28,857 nucleotides of DNA from an uncultured Georgenia sp. (GCF_937958535.1 NZ_CALGNQ010000280.1:1-28857); one strand, 5' to 3'; positions 1-8,460 are shown, counted from the stretch's first letter. Made by a program: numbers and translations. The notes: generated by a model not told the origin, from the sequence alone.

Positions 1-407
1 GCCGTCGACCGCGCGTCACCGTCGATCTGCGGCGCCAAAAGGACCGCGGTGTAGCGCAGGTACCCGGTGGCCGCGCATGCGGGCACGTCCTCCAGGAGCC
101 GGCGCGCGCGGGCGAACCAGGCGCCGGCGAGGGCGGCGTCGCCTCGTGTGGCCCACTGGATCGACAGCCGGAGCGCGAGCTCGGCGGCGGTGACGTCCCG
201 GCCCTGCGCGACGTACCCGGCGAAGGCCTGCTCGGCGTGCTCCATCGACCCGGGGACGTCCCCGAGGAGCCAGGTGGCTCGTCCGAGCAGGTCACGGTCG
301 GCCGGGGCGAGGGCGACGCCGACGGGGGCGAGCCGGTCGCGCACGAGCCGCCACTCGCCGCGGGCGAAGGCCTCACGGGCGGCCACCTGGGCTGCGCGGA
401 CGTCCAT
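1..407 (-). CDS. N-terminal part of a TPR-like helical protein, cut by window edge
   Basis: This reading frame runs off the left edge, so only about 135 N-terminal residues are visible. The translation begins MDVRAAQVAAREAFARG and continues as alternating amphipathic helices with a repeated pattern of small residues (ATWLLGDVPGSMEHAEQAF, then a stretch ending in WFARARRLLEDV). This is the look of tetratricopeptide-like helical repeats found at the start of some actinobacterial LuxR-type regulators and regulatory ATPases. No DNA-binding or catalytic domain is visible, so the function is not known. ATG at 407 was chosen because AGGA lies 8 bases upstream; an in-frame GTG at 428 is the alternative. 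A TACGCT hexamer at 433-438 could be its -10 box, which would place the transcription start close to the GTG and favour the ATG. Confidence 0.6.
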   Translation of the reverse strand, partial: MDVRAAQVAAREAFARGEWRLVRDRLAPVGVALAPADRDLLGRATWLLGDVPGSMEHAEQAFAGYVAQGRDVTAAELALRLSIQWATRGDAALAGAWFARARRLLEDVPACAATGYLRYTAVLLAPQIDGDARST

Positions 408-432
408 CTCGGTTCCTGGCTCGGTCACGACC

Positions 433-438
433 AGCGTA
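433..438 (-). promoter_or_regulatory. Possible -10 box for the truncated TPR-like gene
   Basis: The minus strand reads TACGCT, fitting the actinobacterial TANNNT -10 pattern, about 25 bases before the ATG at 407. No convincing -35 is visible, so this is a weak call. Confidence 0.25.
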
Positions 439-532
439 GGTGGCCGGTGCGTGCGGCGCCACGGCCGGGGCGCCTCCCGGGGCGGCGGACGCGACCGCAC
501 CGGACGTCCCGGTGGGGAGCCGGCCGGCGACC

Positions 533-1885
533 TCACCGCCGCACGGGGGCGTCGAACAGCGTCCTCTCCCGCCAGCGGCCGAACCGGAAGTAGAGGTAGG
601 CGCAGGCGCTGCTGACGACGAAGCTCGCGCCGATCCCCACCCCGATCCCCGTCTCGCCGAGCCAGTGCGCGCAGAGTGCGGTGAGCGGGAAGCGCAGCAC
701 CCAGAAGGAGATGACGTTGAGCGCGAGCACCTGGTACATCGCCCCGGCCGCCCGGACCACCCCGTTGAGGACGAAGTTGATCCCGAGGAACGGGTAGCAC
801 AGCGCGACCACGCGCAGGTAGCCCGCCCCGAACGAGACCGCGCCGGGCTCGCGGACGAAGAGGGCGACCGCCGGTTCCGCCAGGACGACGATGACGAGCG
901 CCACCGTCACCATGACGGCGAGGTTGTAGCGCACGGCCACCCGGGCGATGCGGCCCACGCGCTCCCACTGGCGGGCGCCGATGTTCTGGCCGGCCATGCT
1001 CGAGACGGAGATCCCGAGCGCCTGCGCGGGCAGCATGATGAGCGCGTCGAGCCGCTGCGCGGCGCCGAACCCACCGACGACCTCGCCGCCGAAGTCGGTG
1101 ACGACGCTCATGATCGCTGCCGAGCCGCCGGAGATCACCGCCATCTGGAGCCCGGCCGGGATCCCGAGGTGGAGGATGGTGCGGGTCTCGGTCCACGTCG
1201 GAGGCGTGGGCACCTGGAAGGGGGCGAGCCGGCGCCGGCGCACGTGGACGAGGCCGTAGAGGAACGCGACGCCCTGGGACAGCACGGTGGCGTAGGCCGC
1301 GCCGCGGATGCCCAGCCGGAGCACCTCGATGAGCAGCGGGTCGAGCACGGCGTTGAGCACCACGGCCATGAGGACGAACCGCATCGGCGTCCGGCTGTCC
1401 CCGAGCGCCCGCAGCACGGTGCTGAGGAAGTTGTAGCCGAAGAGGAAGAGCATGCCGAGGAAGGTGATGCGCAGGTAGTCCGTGGCCTCCGCGGCGATCG
1501 ACCCGGGGGTGCCGAGCAGGTCGAGCAGCGGGTCGGCGGCCAGGAAGCCCGCCAGCCCGAGCCCCAGCGAGAGGGTGAAGAGGATGACGACGAAGGCGTT
1601 GAGGTAGCGCCGCAGCCCGTCCTCGTCCTGCCGACCCCGCTGCTGGGACAGGATCGTCAGTGCGGCGCTGTTCATGCCGATGACGAAGGAGAGGACGGTG
1701 AAGACCACTGTGCCGGAGACGGCGACCGCACCGAGCGCCGCGGCACCCAGGAGGTTGCCCACCCACAGGCTGTCGACGAGCTGGTAGGACGTCTGCAGGA
1801 GGTTCGCCACCATCACCGGCGTCGAGAAGGCGACCAGCTGGCGCAGCGGCGAGCCCCGGGTGAGGTCGTGGCGGTCCTGCGACAT
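533..1885 (-). CDS. MATE family multidrug/drug-sodium antiporter
   Basis: This 450-residue polytopic membrane protein has the order of a MATE transporter: an N-terminal LTRGSPLRQLVAFSTPVMV entry into helix 1, about 12 hydrophobic segments in two bundles, and the conserved region SYQLVDSLWVGNLLG after helix 1. Family members export cationic drugs or toxic metabolites in exchange for sodium ions or protons across the cytoplasmic membrane; the substrate cannot be read from sequence. The ATG at 1885 is preferred over a longer frame starting at 1942 because it is preceded by GAGAGGGG at good spacing, it gives the usual family N terminus, and the longer start would run into the repeat array at 1934-1987. 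The gene is divergent from the amidase and may share its control region. Confidence 0.9.
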   Translation of the reverse strand: MSQDRHDLTRGSPLRQLVAFSTPVMVANLLQTSYQLVDSLWVGNLLGAAALGAVAVSGTVVFTVLSFVIGMNSAALTILSQQRGRQDEDGLRRYLNAFVVILFTLSLGLGLAGFLAADPLLDLLGTPGSIAAEATDYLRITFLGMLFLFGYNFLSTVLRALGDSRTPMRFVLMAVVLNAVLDPLLIEVLRLGIRGAAYATVLSQGVAFLYGLVHVRRRRLAPFQVPTPPTWTETRTILHLGIPAGLQMAVISGGSAAIMSVVTDFGGEVVGGFGAAQRLDALIMLPAQALGISVSSMAGQNIGARQWERVGRIARVAVRYNLAVMVTVALVIVVLAEPAVALFVREPGAVSFGAGYLRVVALCYPFLGINFVLNGVVRAAGAMYQVLALNVISFWVLRFPLTALCAHWLGETGIGVGIGASFVVSSACAYLYFRFGRWRERTLFDAPVRR

Positions 1886-1933
1886 GCGGCCCCTCTCGTC
1901 GGCAGCGGCCCGGCCATTGTCGCCCACCCACCT

Positions 1934-1987
1934 GTGACGCATGTGATTAGCGTGACGGGTGTGACATCTGTAAATATGGCGACAGGT
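1934..1987 (+). repeat. Six tandem 9-bp GTGAC-type direct repeats (candidate response-regulator array)
   Basis: Six units start exactly 9 bases apart at 1934, 1943, 1952, 1961, 1970 and 1979. Their first five bases are GTGAC, GTGAT, GTGAC, GTGAC, GTAAA and GCGAC, each followed by four variable bases. Nine-base direct repeats of GTCAC/GTAAC type are the reported form of binding sites for MtrA, the actinobacterial response regulator that controls cell-wall hydrolases. The array lies just upstream of a peptidoglycan amidase and between divergent genes. The periodicity is seen directly; the MtrA assignment is inference. Confidence 0.55.
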
Positions 1988-1992
1988 GCCGA

Positions 1993-1998
1993 TAGATT
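1993..1998 (+). promoter_or_regulatory. Candidate -10 box for the amidase gene
   Basis: TAGATT fits TANNNT and lies 41 bases before the TTG at 2040 and directly after the 9-bp repeat array. If used, transcription would begin near 2005, excluding the GTG at 1986 as the start codon. No strong -35 is visible, as expected for an activator-dependent promoter. Confidence 0.35.
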
Positions 1999-2039
1999 CG
2001 AGTGCCCAGTACCCTCACCCCGGACTCGGAGAAACCGCC

Positions 2040-4136
2040 TTGCCACCTGTCGGAGCTCCTCTCGCGACTGCCCTCGCCGCGTCCCTCCTCCTCGTCGGGC
2101 TGACCCCCGCGCCGGCGGCCGCCACCGGCGGCTCCGCGCCCGTGACGGTCGTGGCCCTCACCTCCGGCGACGGCTCGCTCACCGCACTCGCGGACGACGG
2201 CCTGGACGAGGTGCCGGACCGCCCGGAGGAGGCGCCGGCGCCGCAGACCACCACGGCACGCCGCCTCAGTGCCCCGTCCTCCGCCCAGGACGGCACGTCC
2301 GCCGACACCCCGTCCGGGGAGCCGGCGGACGCCGCGCCCGTCGCGGTGCTCACGGCCCCCATCGAGACGGAGACGTTCTACGTCGCCGGCGTCACCTGGG
2401 ACGGCCAGGACGCCATGCCGGCGGACGCCGTGGTCTCCATCCGCGTCCTGGAGAACGGCGGGTGGACCGACTGGGAGCACCTCGAGGTCGAGCACAACGC
2501 CGACACCCCCTCGCCCACGGGCGGGACCGAGCCCTACATCGCCGCCGGCGCCGAGGCCGTCCAGGTGCAGGTCACCGGGGACTCGGAGCAGCTGCCGGCC
2601 AACCTGCGGCTCACCCTCACGCCGGAGTGGCCGGGCGAGGAGGAGCGGGTGATCTCCTCCGACGCCCCGCCCGCCCCGGTCGCGCCGACCGGGCACCCGG
2701 TGGCGCCCGCGCCGCAGCCGGCCACGCCCACCTCGCTGCAGCAGACACGGGCCACGGCCTCCGCCCCCGAGAGCGCCAGGGCGGCCGCGGTCGCGGCGGC
2801 CGCCGTCCCGCGGCCCACGATCGTCAGCCGCGCCGGGTGGGGCGCCGACGAGTCCCTCATGAGGTGGCAGCCGAAGGACGTCGAGCTGCGTGCCGCCGTC
2901 GTCCACCACACCGCGGGCACGAACAGCTACACCCAGGCCCAGAGCCCGAGCATCGTGCGCGGCATCTACCACTACCACGCGGTCTCCCGCGGCTGGGGCG
3001 ACATCGGCTACAACTTCCTCGTCGACAAGTGGGGCCGCATCTACGAAGGACGCCGTGGGTCCCTGGCCGCCCCCGCCGGCAAGATGCCCGTCGGTGCCCA
3101 CGCCGCACCGTTCAACACCGGCACGGTCGGGCTCTCGGTGATGGGTGACTACAGTGCCGTCGCCGCCCCGCAGGCGGCGATGGACGCCCTGGCCGACATC
3201 ATCGCGTGGCAGTTCGGGCGGGCCGGGCTCGACCCCACCGGCAGCTCGGGGATGACCTCTCCCGGCACCGCCTCCCGACCTCGGGGCCAGAACCTGCCAC
3301 GGGTGTTCGGCCACCGCGACGTCACGGCCACCGTCTGCCCGGGCCTGGACATCTACCAGCGGCTCGGCGCCCTGGCCCGATCGGCCCAGCAGCGCATCCG
3401 CGACGCCTCCGGCCCCTCCTCACCCGCCCCGCAGCCGCCGACCGACCCGGTGGACCACACCAGCCGGGTGTTCCTCAACAACGGCTGGGGCCCCTACTCG
3501 GACGTCGACTACGCCTTCGGCAACGCCCGCTACGAGGTGTACGTCGGCGACTGGGACGGCGACGGTGTCGACACCCTGGCGCTCCGGGACGGGAACACGT
3601 TCTACGTCTACGACCGCCACGCCACGGGCGCACCGGACCACGTGATCCGGTACGGCCGGGCGGGTGACGAGATCCTCGTCGGCGACTGGGACGGGGACGG
3701 CGTCGACACGTTCGCGGTGCGCCGCGGCAAGACCTTCCACGTGAAGAACTCGGTGACCGGCGGTGACGCCGACGTCGTCTTCGTCTACGGCAGGGCGGGC
3801 GACACCGTCCTCGTCGGCGACTGGGACGGCGACGGCCGCGACACCTTCACCGTGCGCCGCGGGACCACCTACCACGTGAAGAACTCGGTGACCGGCGGGC
3901 CCGCCGACCTGGCCATCATCTACGGGCGGTCCGGGGACCGGGTGCTGGTGGGCGACTGGGACGGTGACGGCATCGACACCTTCGCCGTGCGCCGCGGGTT
4001 CACCTACCACGTGAAGAACCGCATCCTCGGCGGCGACGCCGACGTCGTGCTCAACTACGGACGCAAGGACGACGTCGTGCTCGTGGGGGACTGGGACGGT
4101 GACGGCACCGACACCCTCGGCGTGCACCGGCACTGA
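2040..4136 (+). CDS. Secreted PGRP-type N-acetylmuramoyl-L-alanine amidase with C-terminal GDWDGDG repeats
   Basis: This 698-residue exported protein probably cleaves the bond between N-acetylmuramic acid and L-alanine in peptidoglycan. After a signal peptide (hydrophobic stretch ending near GLTPAPAAA) and an N-terminal beta-rich region (about residues 90-210), a PGRP/amidase_2 domain covers about residues 260-450. The zinc ligands of the T7-lysozyme family are present: His in VVHHTAG (about 289), His425 in FGHRD and Cys433 in TVCPG, with the 8-residue His-Cys spacing of the family. Tyr in GYNFLVDKWGRIYEGR is the usual catalytic helper. The tail has five GDWDGDG repeats of 45 residues, resembling FG-GAP calcium-binding blades. 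TTG at 2040 is chosen over the in-frame GTG at 1986 because it follows GGAG, gives a clean signal peptide and lies downstream of the likely promoter. It is convergent with the glycosyltransferase, three bases away. Confidence 0.88.
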   Translation: MPPVGAPLATALAASLLLVGLTPAPAAATGGSAPVTVVALTSGDGSLTALADDGLDEVPDRPEEAPAPQTTTARRLSAPSSAQDGTSADTPSGEPADAAPVAVLTAPIETETFYVAGVTWDGQDAMPADAVVSIRVLENGGWTDWEHLEVEHNADTPSPTGGTEPYIAAGAEAVQVQVTGDSEQLPANLRLTLTPEWPGEEERVISSDAPPAPVAPTGHPVAPAPQPATPTSLQQTRATASAPESARAAAVAAAAVPRPTIVSRAGWGADESLMRWQPKDVELRAAVVHHTAGTNSYTQAQSPSIVRGIYHYHAVSRGWGDIGYNFLVDKWGRIYEGRRGSLAAPAGKMPVGAHAAPFNTGTVGLSVMGDYSAVAAPQAAMDALADIIAWQFGRAGLDPTGSSGMTSPGTASRPRGQNLPRVFGHRDVTATVCPGLDIYQRLGALARSAQQRIRDASGPSSPAPQPPTDPVDHTSRVFLNNGWGPYSDVDYAFGNARYEVYVGDWDGDGVDTLALRDGNTFYVYDRHATGAPDHVIRYGRAGDEILVGDWDGDGVDTFAVRRGKTFHVKNSVTGGDADVVFVYGRAGDTVLVGDWDGDGRDTFTVRRGTTYHVKNSVTGGPADLAIIYGRSGDRVLVGDWDGDGIDTFAVRRGFTYHVKNRILGGDADVVLNYGRKDDVVLVGDWDGDGTDTLGVHRH
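3546..4136 (+). repeat. Five 135-bp in-gene tandem repeats encoding GDWDGDG modules
   Basis: The GDWDGDG codons recur at 3546, 3681, 3816, 3951 and 4086, exactly 135 bases apart. Each 45-residue module follows a VLVGDWDGDG, DTFAVRRG, YHVKNSVTGG, YGR pattern; the last module is cut short after about 19 residues. Modules 2 and 3 also share a nearly identical DNA stretch around 3739 and 3877, pointing to recent duplication or gene conversion. The Asp-rich loops probably bind calcium (FG-GAP/VCBS-like). Confidence 0.85.
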
Positions 4137-4139
4137 CCA

Positions 4140-5312
4140 TCAGGCGGCGGGGAGCACGGCACGGTAGGCGCCGACGAGCCGGCGCGCGGTGCGCTGCCAC
4201 GTGTGGGCCACCGCGTGCCGCCGCCCGCCCTCGCCCAGCGCGGCGGCGCGGGCACGGTCGCGGAGCAGGTCACCGACGACCCGTGCCCAGGTGCGCGGGT
4301 CGCGGTCGTGGAGCAGCACACCGGTGACGCCGTCCACCACGGCCTCGGCCAGACCACCGCTCGCGGCGGCGACGACGGGTACGCCGCTGGCCGCCGCCTC
4401 GAGCGCGACGAGACCGTAGGTCTCCGAGTGGGACGGGACGAGCAGCAGCCGGGCGCGGCGCATGGTCTGCGCCAGCCGGGGGCGCGACTGCGGCCCGGGG
4501 AAGCCGGCGGCCACGCCGTGGGCGGCGGCCAGCGCACGCAGCTCCTCGAGGTAGCCGCCGTCGCGCGCCGTCGGCCCGCCCACCACGACGAGCGGTGGCC
4601 GCTCCTGCGCCGGCATGGCACCGAGGGCGGCGATGGCCAGGTCGATCCCCTTGAGCGGCTCGAGGCGAGCCGCGACGAGGACGTAGCCGCCGTCATCGGC
4701 AGCGGGGTGGAAGAGCACGGTGTCGACGCCGGGCGGGGCCAGGGCGACCCGGCTGCCGCCGAGCCGCTCGGTCACGGTGGCGGCCTCGGCCCGGCTCACC
4801 GCGACGACGAGGTCGGAGTCGCGGGCGAGCATCGCCTCACCGGCCAACCGGCCCGGTGACTCCGGTCGCTCGCCGTGGGCGAGTGGGGTGGTCGGGTCGG
4901 CGGCGATGCTGTGGAAGCTCTGCACGTGCGGCACGCCCCAGCGCCGCGCCACCGGGAGGGCCGCCGCGCCGGAGAACCAGTGGTGGGAGTGGACGACGTC
5001 GGGCCGGGGCAGGCCGGGCAGCTGGGCGCCGAAAGGGGCGATGAGCTCCTCGTGGTCGCCCTTGGGCACGCGGTGCGGCGGTCCCACGTCGAGGCGGTGC
5101 ACCCGGACGCCCGGTGCCGGGGTGCTGACCGGCGGCGCGTCGGGGTGCGCCCGCCGGGTGACGACCTCCACCCGGTGCCCGTCCCCGGCCATGGCCTCCG
5201 CGGTGCTGCGCACGACGACGTTCATGCCGCCGACGTCCCCGGCACCCGGCTCGTCGTAGGGGTCGGTGTGGAGGCACACGTGCAGGACGTGGACCGGGCG
5301 CTGCGGGATCAC
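4140..5312 (-). CDS. GT4 family glycosyltransferase, MshA-like
   Basis: This 390-residue cytoplasmic retaining glycosyltransferase has the GT-B fold. The N-terminal half carries HTDPYDEPGAGDVGGMNV (residues 15-32), very like the HTSPxxQPGxxDAGGMNVY signature of MshA, the enzyme that adds N-acetylglucosamine to inositol 3-phosphate in mycothiol synthesis. The C-terminal half has the sugar-nucleotide site: LVAARLEPLKGIDLAI and the E-x7-E motif in SETYGLVALE. It is shorter than usual MshA (about 420-480 residues), and no other mycothiol gene is nearby, so it may be MshA or a related sugar transferase acting on a cell-envelope or soluble acceptor. The GTG at 5312 lacks a ribosome binding site but has a TACACT hexamer 8 bases upstream, suggesting a leaderless message. 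Confidence 0.75.
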   Translation of the reverse strand: MIPQRPVHVLHVCLHTDPYDEPGAGDVGGMNVVVRSTAEAMAGDGHRVEVVTRRAHPDAPPVSTPAPGVRVHRLDVGPPHRVPKGDHEELIAPFGAQLPGLPRPDVVHSHHWFSGAAALPVARRWGVPHVQSFHSIAADPTTPLAHGERPESPGRLAGEAMLARDSDLVVAVSRAEAATVTERLGGSRVALAPPGVDTVLFHPAADDGGYVLVAARLEPLKGIDLAIAALGAMPAQERPPLVVVGGPTARDGGYLEELRALAAAHGVAAGFPGPQSRPRLAQTMRRARLLLVPSHSETYGLVALEAAASGVPVVAAASGGLAEAVVDGVTGVLLHDRDPRTWARVVGDLLRDRARAAALGEGGRRHAVAHTWQRTARRLVGAYRAVLPAA

Positions 5313-5320
5313 AGCGGCGC

Positions 5321-5326
5321 AGTGTA
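5321..5326 (-). promoter_or_regulatory. -10 box of a probable leaderless promoter for the glycosyltransferase
   Basis: The minus strand reads TACACT (TANNNT), separated by 8 bases from the GTG at 5312. Transcription would start at or next to the start codon, explaining the missing ribosome binding site. A -35 is not obvious. Confidence 0.45.
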
Positions 5327-5363
5327 CGTCCGCCCCGTCGGGCCCGGCAGGGGTGTCCGGGGG

Positions 5364-6872
5364 TCAGCGTCCCGCGGTGCGTGCGGTGCCGACGTCGGGG
5401 AGGTCGTCGGCGAAGGCGTTCGGGGCGAAGGACACGACCTGCTCGGTGGTGGCCGACAGGTCGGGGTCGTGGTCGAGGTAGTGCTTCGTCTCGCGCACGA
5501 CCAGACCGGAGAGGATGAGCAGCCCGATGAGGTTGGGGATGGCCATGAAGCCGTTCATGACGTCGGAGAAGTTCCACACCGCCTCGAGGGAGACGGTGCA
5601 GCCGACGTAGACGACGAGGGAGAAGGCCACCCGGTAGGGCATGACGGCGCCCCGGCCGAAGAGGCGCTCCATGCACCGCTCGCCGTAGTACGCCCAGCCC
5701 AGGACGGTGGAGAAGGCGAACATCGACAGTGCGATGGTCACGATGTAGTGGCCCCACTCACCGGGCAGCCCGGTGCTGAAGGCGTTTCCGGTCATGGTCC
5801 CCGCGCCCTCCTCACCCACGTGCCAGGCGCCCGTGGTGATGATGACCAGCCCCGTGAAGCTGACGACGATGATCGTGTCGATGAAGGTCTGGGTCATGGA
5901 CACCAGTGCCTGGCGCACCGGGTGGGAGGTCTTCGCCGCGGCCGCGGCGATCGCGGCCGATCCCATCCCGGACTCGTTGGAGAACATGCCGCGGGCGGCA
6001 CCCATCTGGACGGCGATGATGATGGTCGAGCCGATGAACCCGCCGGTGGCGGCGGTGCCGGTGAAGGCGTCGGTGAAGACCAGCGCGATCGCGGCCGGCA
6101 GCTCGTCGGCGTTGACGACGAGGATGAACAGCGCGCCGATGACGTAGAAGACGACCATCGCCGGGACGAAACCGGCGGTGACCCGGCCGATGGACCTGAT
6201 GCCGCCGACGAGGACGAGCAGGGCGCAGGCGCTGAGCACGACACCGGTGACCCAGGGCTCGACGCCGAAGGAGCCCTGGAGGTTGCTGGCCACCGAGTTG
6301 CCCTGTGTCATGTTGCCGATCCCGAAGGAGGCGATGATCGCGGCGATGGTGAACGCCAGCCCGAGGACCTTGCCGAGGGGGCCGCGGATGCCGCGCTCGA
6401 GGTAATACTGCGGGCCGCCGGACTTTTCGCCCGCGGCGTCGGTGCGGCGGTAGTACACACCGAGGAAGGCCTCGGTGTATTTCGAGGCCATCCCCACCAG
6501 GCCGGTGACCCACATCCAGAAGAGTGCCCCGGGGCCGCCGATGCCGATGGCGGTGGCGACGCCGACGATGTTTCCGGTGCCGACCGTGGCGGCCAGCGCG
6601 GTGGTGAGGGCCTGGAACTGGGAGACGTCACCGTCGTCGGCGCCCACGTCGCGCCGCTTGACGATGCCGAGTTTGAGGGCGGGCCCGAGCTTGCGGAACT
6701 GCAGGCCCCGCAGCCGGATGGTCAGGACGAGACCGACGCCGAAGAGGAGCGGGATGAGGACGAACGGCCCCCAGATCACCCCCGCCAGGTCGCCGAAGAA
6801 GTCGGCGGCCCAGGTGCCGAAGGTCGCCAGCCGGTCCCCGAGCCACCTGAGTGCGTCGGCGATGATGTCCAT
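5364..6872 (-). CDS. Sodium:alanine/glycine symporter (AGCS family)
   Basis: This 502-residue inner-membrane protein has about 11 hydrophobic segments. AGCS signatures are clear: ALTTALAATVGTGNIVGVA near residue 90 (sodium and substrate region), GGPGALFWMW, and NESGMGSAAIAAAAAKTSHP in the second half. The family imports alanine, glycine or D-alanine with sodium. ATG at 6872 was chosen over an upstream ATG at 6932 because GGGAGGGG sits a few bases before it and the extra residues are not typical of the family. The glycosyltransferase follows 51 bases downstream on the same strand but seems to have its own promoter. The substrate among small amino acids is not resolved. Confidence 0.92.
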   Translation of the reverse strand: MDIIADALRWLGDRLATFGTWAADFFGDLAGVIWGPFVLIPLLFGVGLVLTIRLRGLQFRKLGPALKLGIVKRRDVGADDGDVSQFQALTTALAATVGTGNIVGVATAIGIGGPGALFWMWVTGLVGMASKYTEAFLGVYYRRTDAAGEKSGGPQYYLERGIRGPLGKVLGLAFTIAAIIASFGIGNMTQGNSVASNLQGSFGVEPWVTGVVLSACALLVLVGGIRSIGRVTAGFVPAMVVFYVIGALFILVVNADELPAAIALVFTDAFTGTAATGGFIGSTIIIAVQMGAARGMFSNESGMGSAAIAAAAAKTSHPVRQALVSMTQTFIDTIIVVSFTGLVIITTGAWHVGEEGAGTMTGNAFSTGLPGEWGHYIVTIALSMFAFSTVLGWAYYGERCMERLFGRGAVMPYRVAFSLVVYVGCTVSLEAVWNFSDVMNGFMAIPNLIGLLILSGLVVRETKHYLDHDPDLSATTEQVVSFAPNAFADDLPDVGTARTAGR

Positions 6873-6965
6873 GAACCCCTCCCGTGTCTCCCACCGCGGC
6901 CGCGGCGCGCCAGACACTGTGCCATGGGTCACACGTGATGGGGAAGGGGACGGACGGCGAGTCGG

Positions 6966-8345
6966 CTACTGGGGCGGGATGTTGTGGTTCCGCCGGAAGA
7001 CGTTGTCGGGGTCGTAGCGGCGCTTGAGCGCGACCAGGCGGGCCAGTTTCGCGGCGCCGTACACCTCCTCGGCAGCGACGCGGCTCTCGTTCTCGGCGCG
7101 GCCCATGAAGTTGACGTAGGTCCCGCCCGTGGCGACGGGCGCCATGTCGGCGGCCACGCCACGGACGAAGGCGGTGCGGGCGGCGTCGTCGGCCGGGTCC
7201 TGCCAGAAGCCGTAGACGTTGAGCCAGAACCGGGCGTCGCGAGCGGGGAACGGGGTCGCGTCGCGGGGGACGCGGGCGAAGGCACCGCCCATGTGGTGGA
7301 TGTCCATCGCGGTGCCGTGCCAGGTCTGCTCGGTGCCACGGCGCTCGAGGACGGAGATCACCTCCTCGTCGAGGCGGTCGAAGGAGGTGTTCTTCCAGTA
7401 GGCGCGCGACCCGCGGGGGAACAGCCCGTCCATCGCCGACTGCCAGGCGGTCCACGGCACCGGGCCCGACTCCTCGACGTCCGGCTCCGCGGCCGAGCGG
7501 AGCTCGCCGACCAGGTGCGCACCGTCCGCCTGCTGCGGACCGGCCCACACGGCACCGACGATGAGCACCGGGTCGGTGCCGACCCCCACCTCCGGGGGTG
7601 GCGCGAGCACGGTGATGATCGACTGCATCTCGTCCGGCAGCTTGCGGGTCCACGCCTCCCAGGTCTGCAGGGCGGTGCGCCACCGTGGCGGCCGGTAGAC
7701 GAGGTTGGCGCCGTAGACCTCGGGCCCGAGCGGGTGGGCGCGCAGCACGAAGGAGGTGACGACGCCGAAGTTCCCCCCGCCACCGCGTAGCCCCCACAGC
7801 AGCTCCGGGTCGTCGGCGGCGCGGACGCGGTGGCCGTCGGCGGTGACGACGTCGGCGTCCACGAGGTTGTCGACGGTCAGGCCGTGGGCGCGGGTCAGCC
7901 AGCCCATCCCGCCACCGAGGGTGAAACCGCCGACCCCCGTCTGGGAGACCACGCCGATCGGGACCGCCAGCCCGAGGGGTGAGGTGGCCCGGTCGACATC
8001 CGCGAGCGTGGCGCCGCCGCCCACCCGCACGGTCGCGTCGTCGGCTTCGGAGACCTCGACGCGATGGAGCGCGCCGAGGTCGATGACGACGCCGTCCGCG
8101 ACGGTGCCGTTCCCGGCGACGCTGTGCCCGCCGCCGCGCACCGCCAGCGGTATCCGGCGCGAGCGGGCGAAGGCGAGCACGGCGGCGACGTCGTCGGCGT
8201 CGGCGACCCGGACGACGAGGGCCGGGTGCAGGTCGACCATGCCGTTCCACACCCGGCGCGCGGTGTCGTAGCCGGGGTCCTGCGCCCTGACGACCCGGCC
8301 GCGCACCGCGCTGCGCAGCTGCTCGACGTCGGTGGGTGCAACCAT
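6966..8345 (-). CDS. FAD-binding oxidoreductase with berberine-type C terminus
   Basis: This 459-residue flavoenzyme has a PCMH-type FAD domain (residues about 40-210) followed by a substrate domain and a berberine-like tail ending YDPDNVFRRNHNIPP. His74 in RGGGHSVAGNG is the residue that carries covalent FAD in this family. The second, cysteine linkage of bicovalent berberine-bridge enzymes is missing: the place where GxCPTVGVGG is usual reads GVVSQTGVGG. So FAD is probably attached through one bond. Family members oxidise sugars, alkaloids or polyketides; the substrate is unknown. ATG at 8345 is favoured by GGAGG upstream. No signal peptide is seen. It appears to be transcribed alone from a promoter at 8419-8447. 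Confidence 0.85.
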   Translation of the reverse strand: MVAPTDVEQLRSAVRGRVVRAQDPGYDTARRVWNGMVDLHPALVVRVADADDVAAVLAFARSRRIPLAVRGGGHSVAGNGTVADGVVIDLGALHRVEVSEADDATVRVGGGATLADVDRATSPLGLAVPIGVVSQTGVGGFTLGGGMGWLTRAHGLTVDNLVDADVVTADGHRVRAADDPELLWGLRGGGGNFGVVTSFVLRAHPLGPEVYGANLVYRPPRWRTALQTWEAWTRKLPDEMQSIITVLAPPPEVGVGTDPVLIVGAVWAGPQQADGAHLVGELRSAAEPDVEESGPVPWTAWQSAMDGLFPRGSRAYWKNTSFDRLDEEVISVLERRGTEQTWHGTAMDIHHMGGAFARVPRDATPFPARDARFWLNVYGFWQDPADDAARTAFVRGVAADMAPVATGGTYVNFMGRAENESRVAAEEVYGAAKLARLVALKRRYDPDNVFRRNHNIPPQ

Positions 8346-8418
8346 CGCATGCCTCCTCGCGTGGGGACTCGTCGTCGAGCGGCGCCCAGGGGGCGAGGCC
8401 GAGGCGGGTCGCGTGAGC

Positions 8419-8447
8419 ATCTTCCGGCGTCGCCCGGAGCGAGTCAA
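8419..8447 (-). promoter_or_regulatory. Candidate promoter for the FAD oxidoreductase
   Basis: On the minus strand TTGACT (8442-8447) is followed after exactly 17 bases by GAAGAT (8419-8424). The -35 matches five of six consensus bases and the -10 three of six. It lies about 75 bases before the ATG at 8345 and just past the TauE/SafE stop codon. Confidence 0.45.
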
Positions 8448-8460
8448 TGGGTGCGGGGGG

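Noticed and set aside
1986..2039. GTG at 1986 as amidase start
   Set aside because: It overlaps the 9-bp repeat array, precedes the likely -10 box, and adds 18 residues that spoil an otherwise clean signal peptide.
440..3148. Very long open frames opposite or beside the MATE and amidase genes
   Set aside because: They are Arg/Gly/His/Asp-rich, low-complexity translations typical of antisense or shifted frames in GC-rich DNA, and they overlap genes with clear family motifs.
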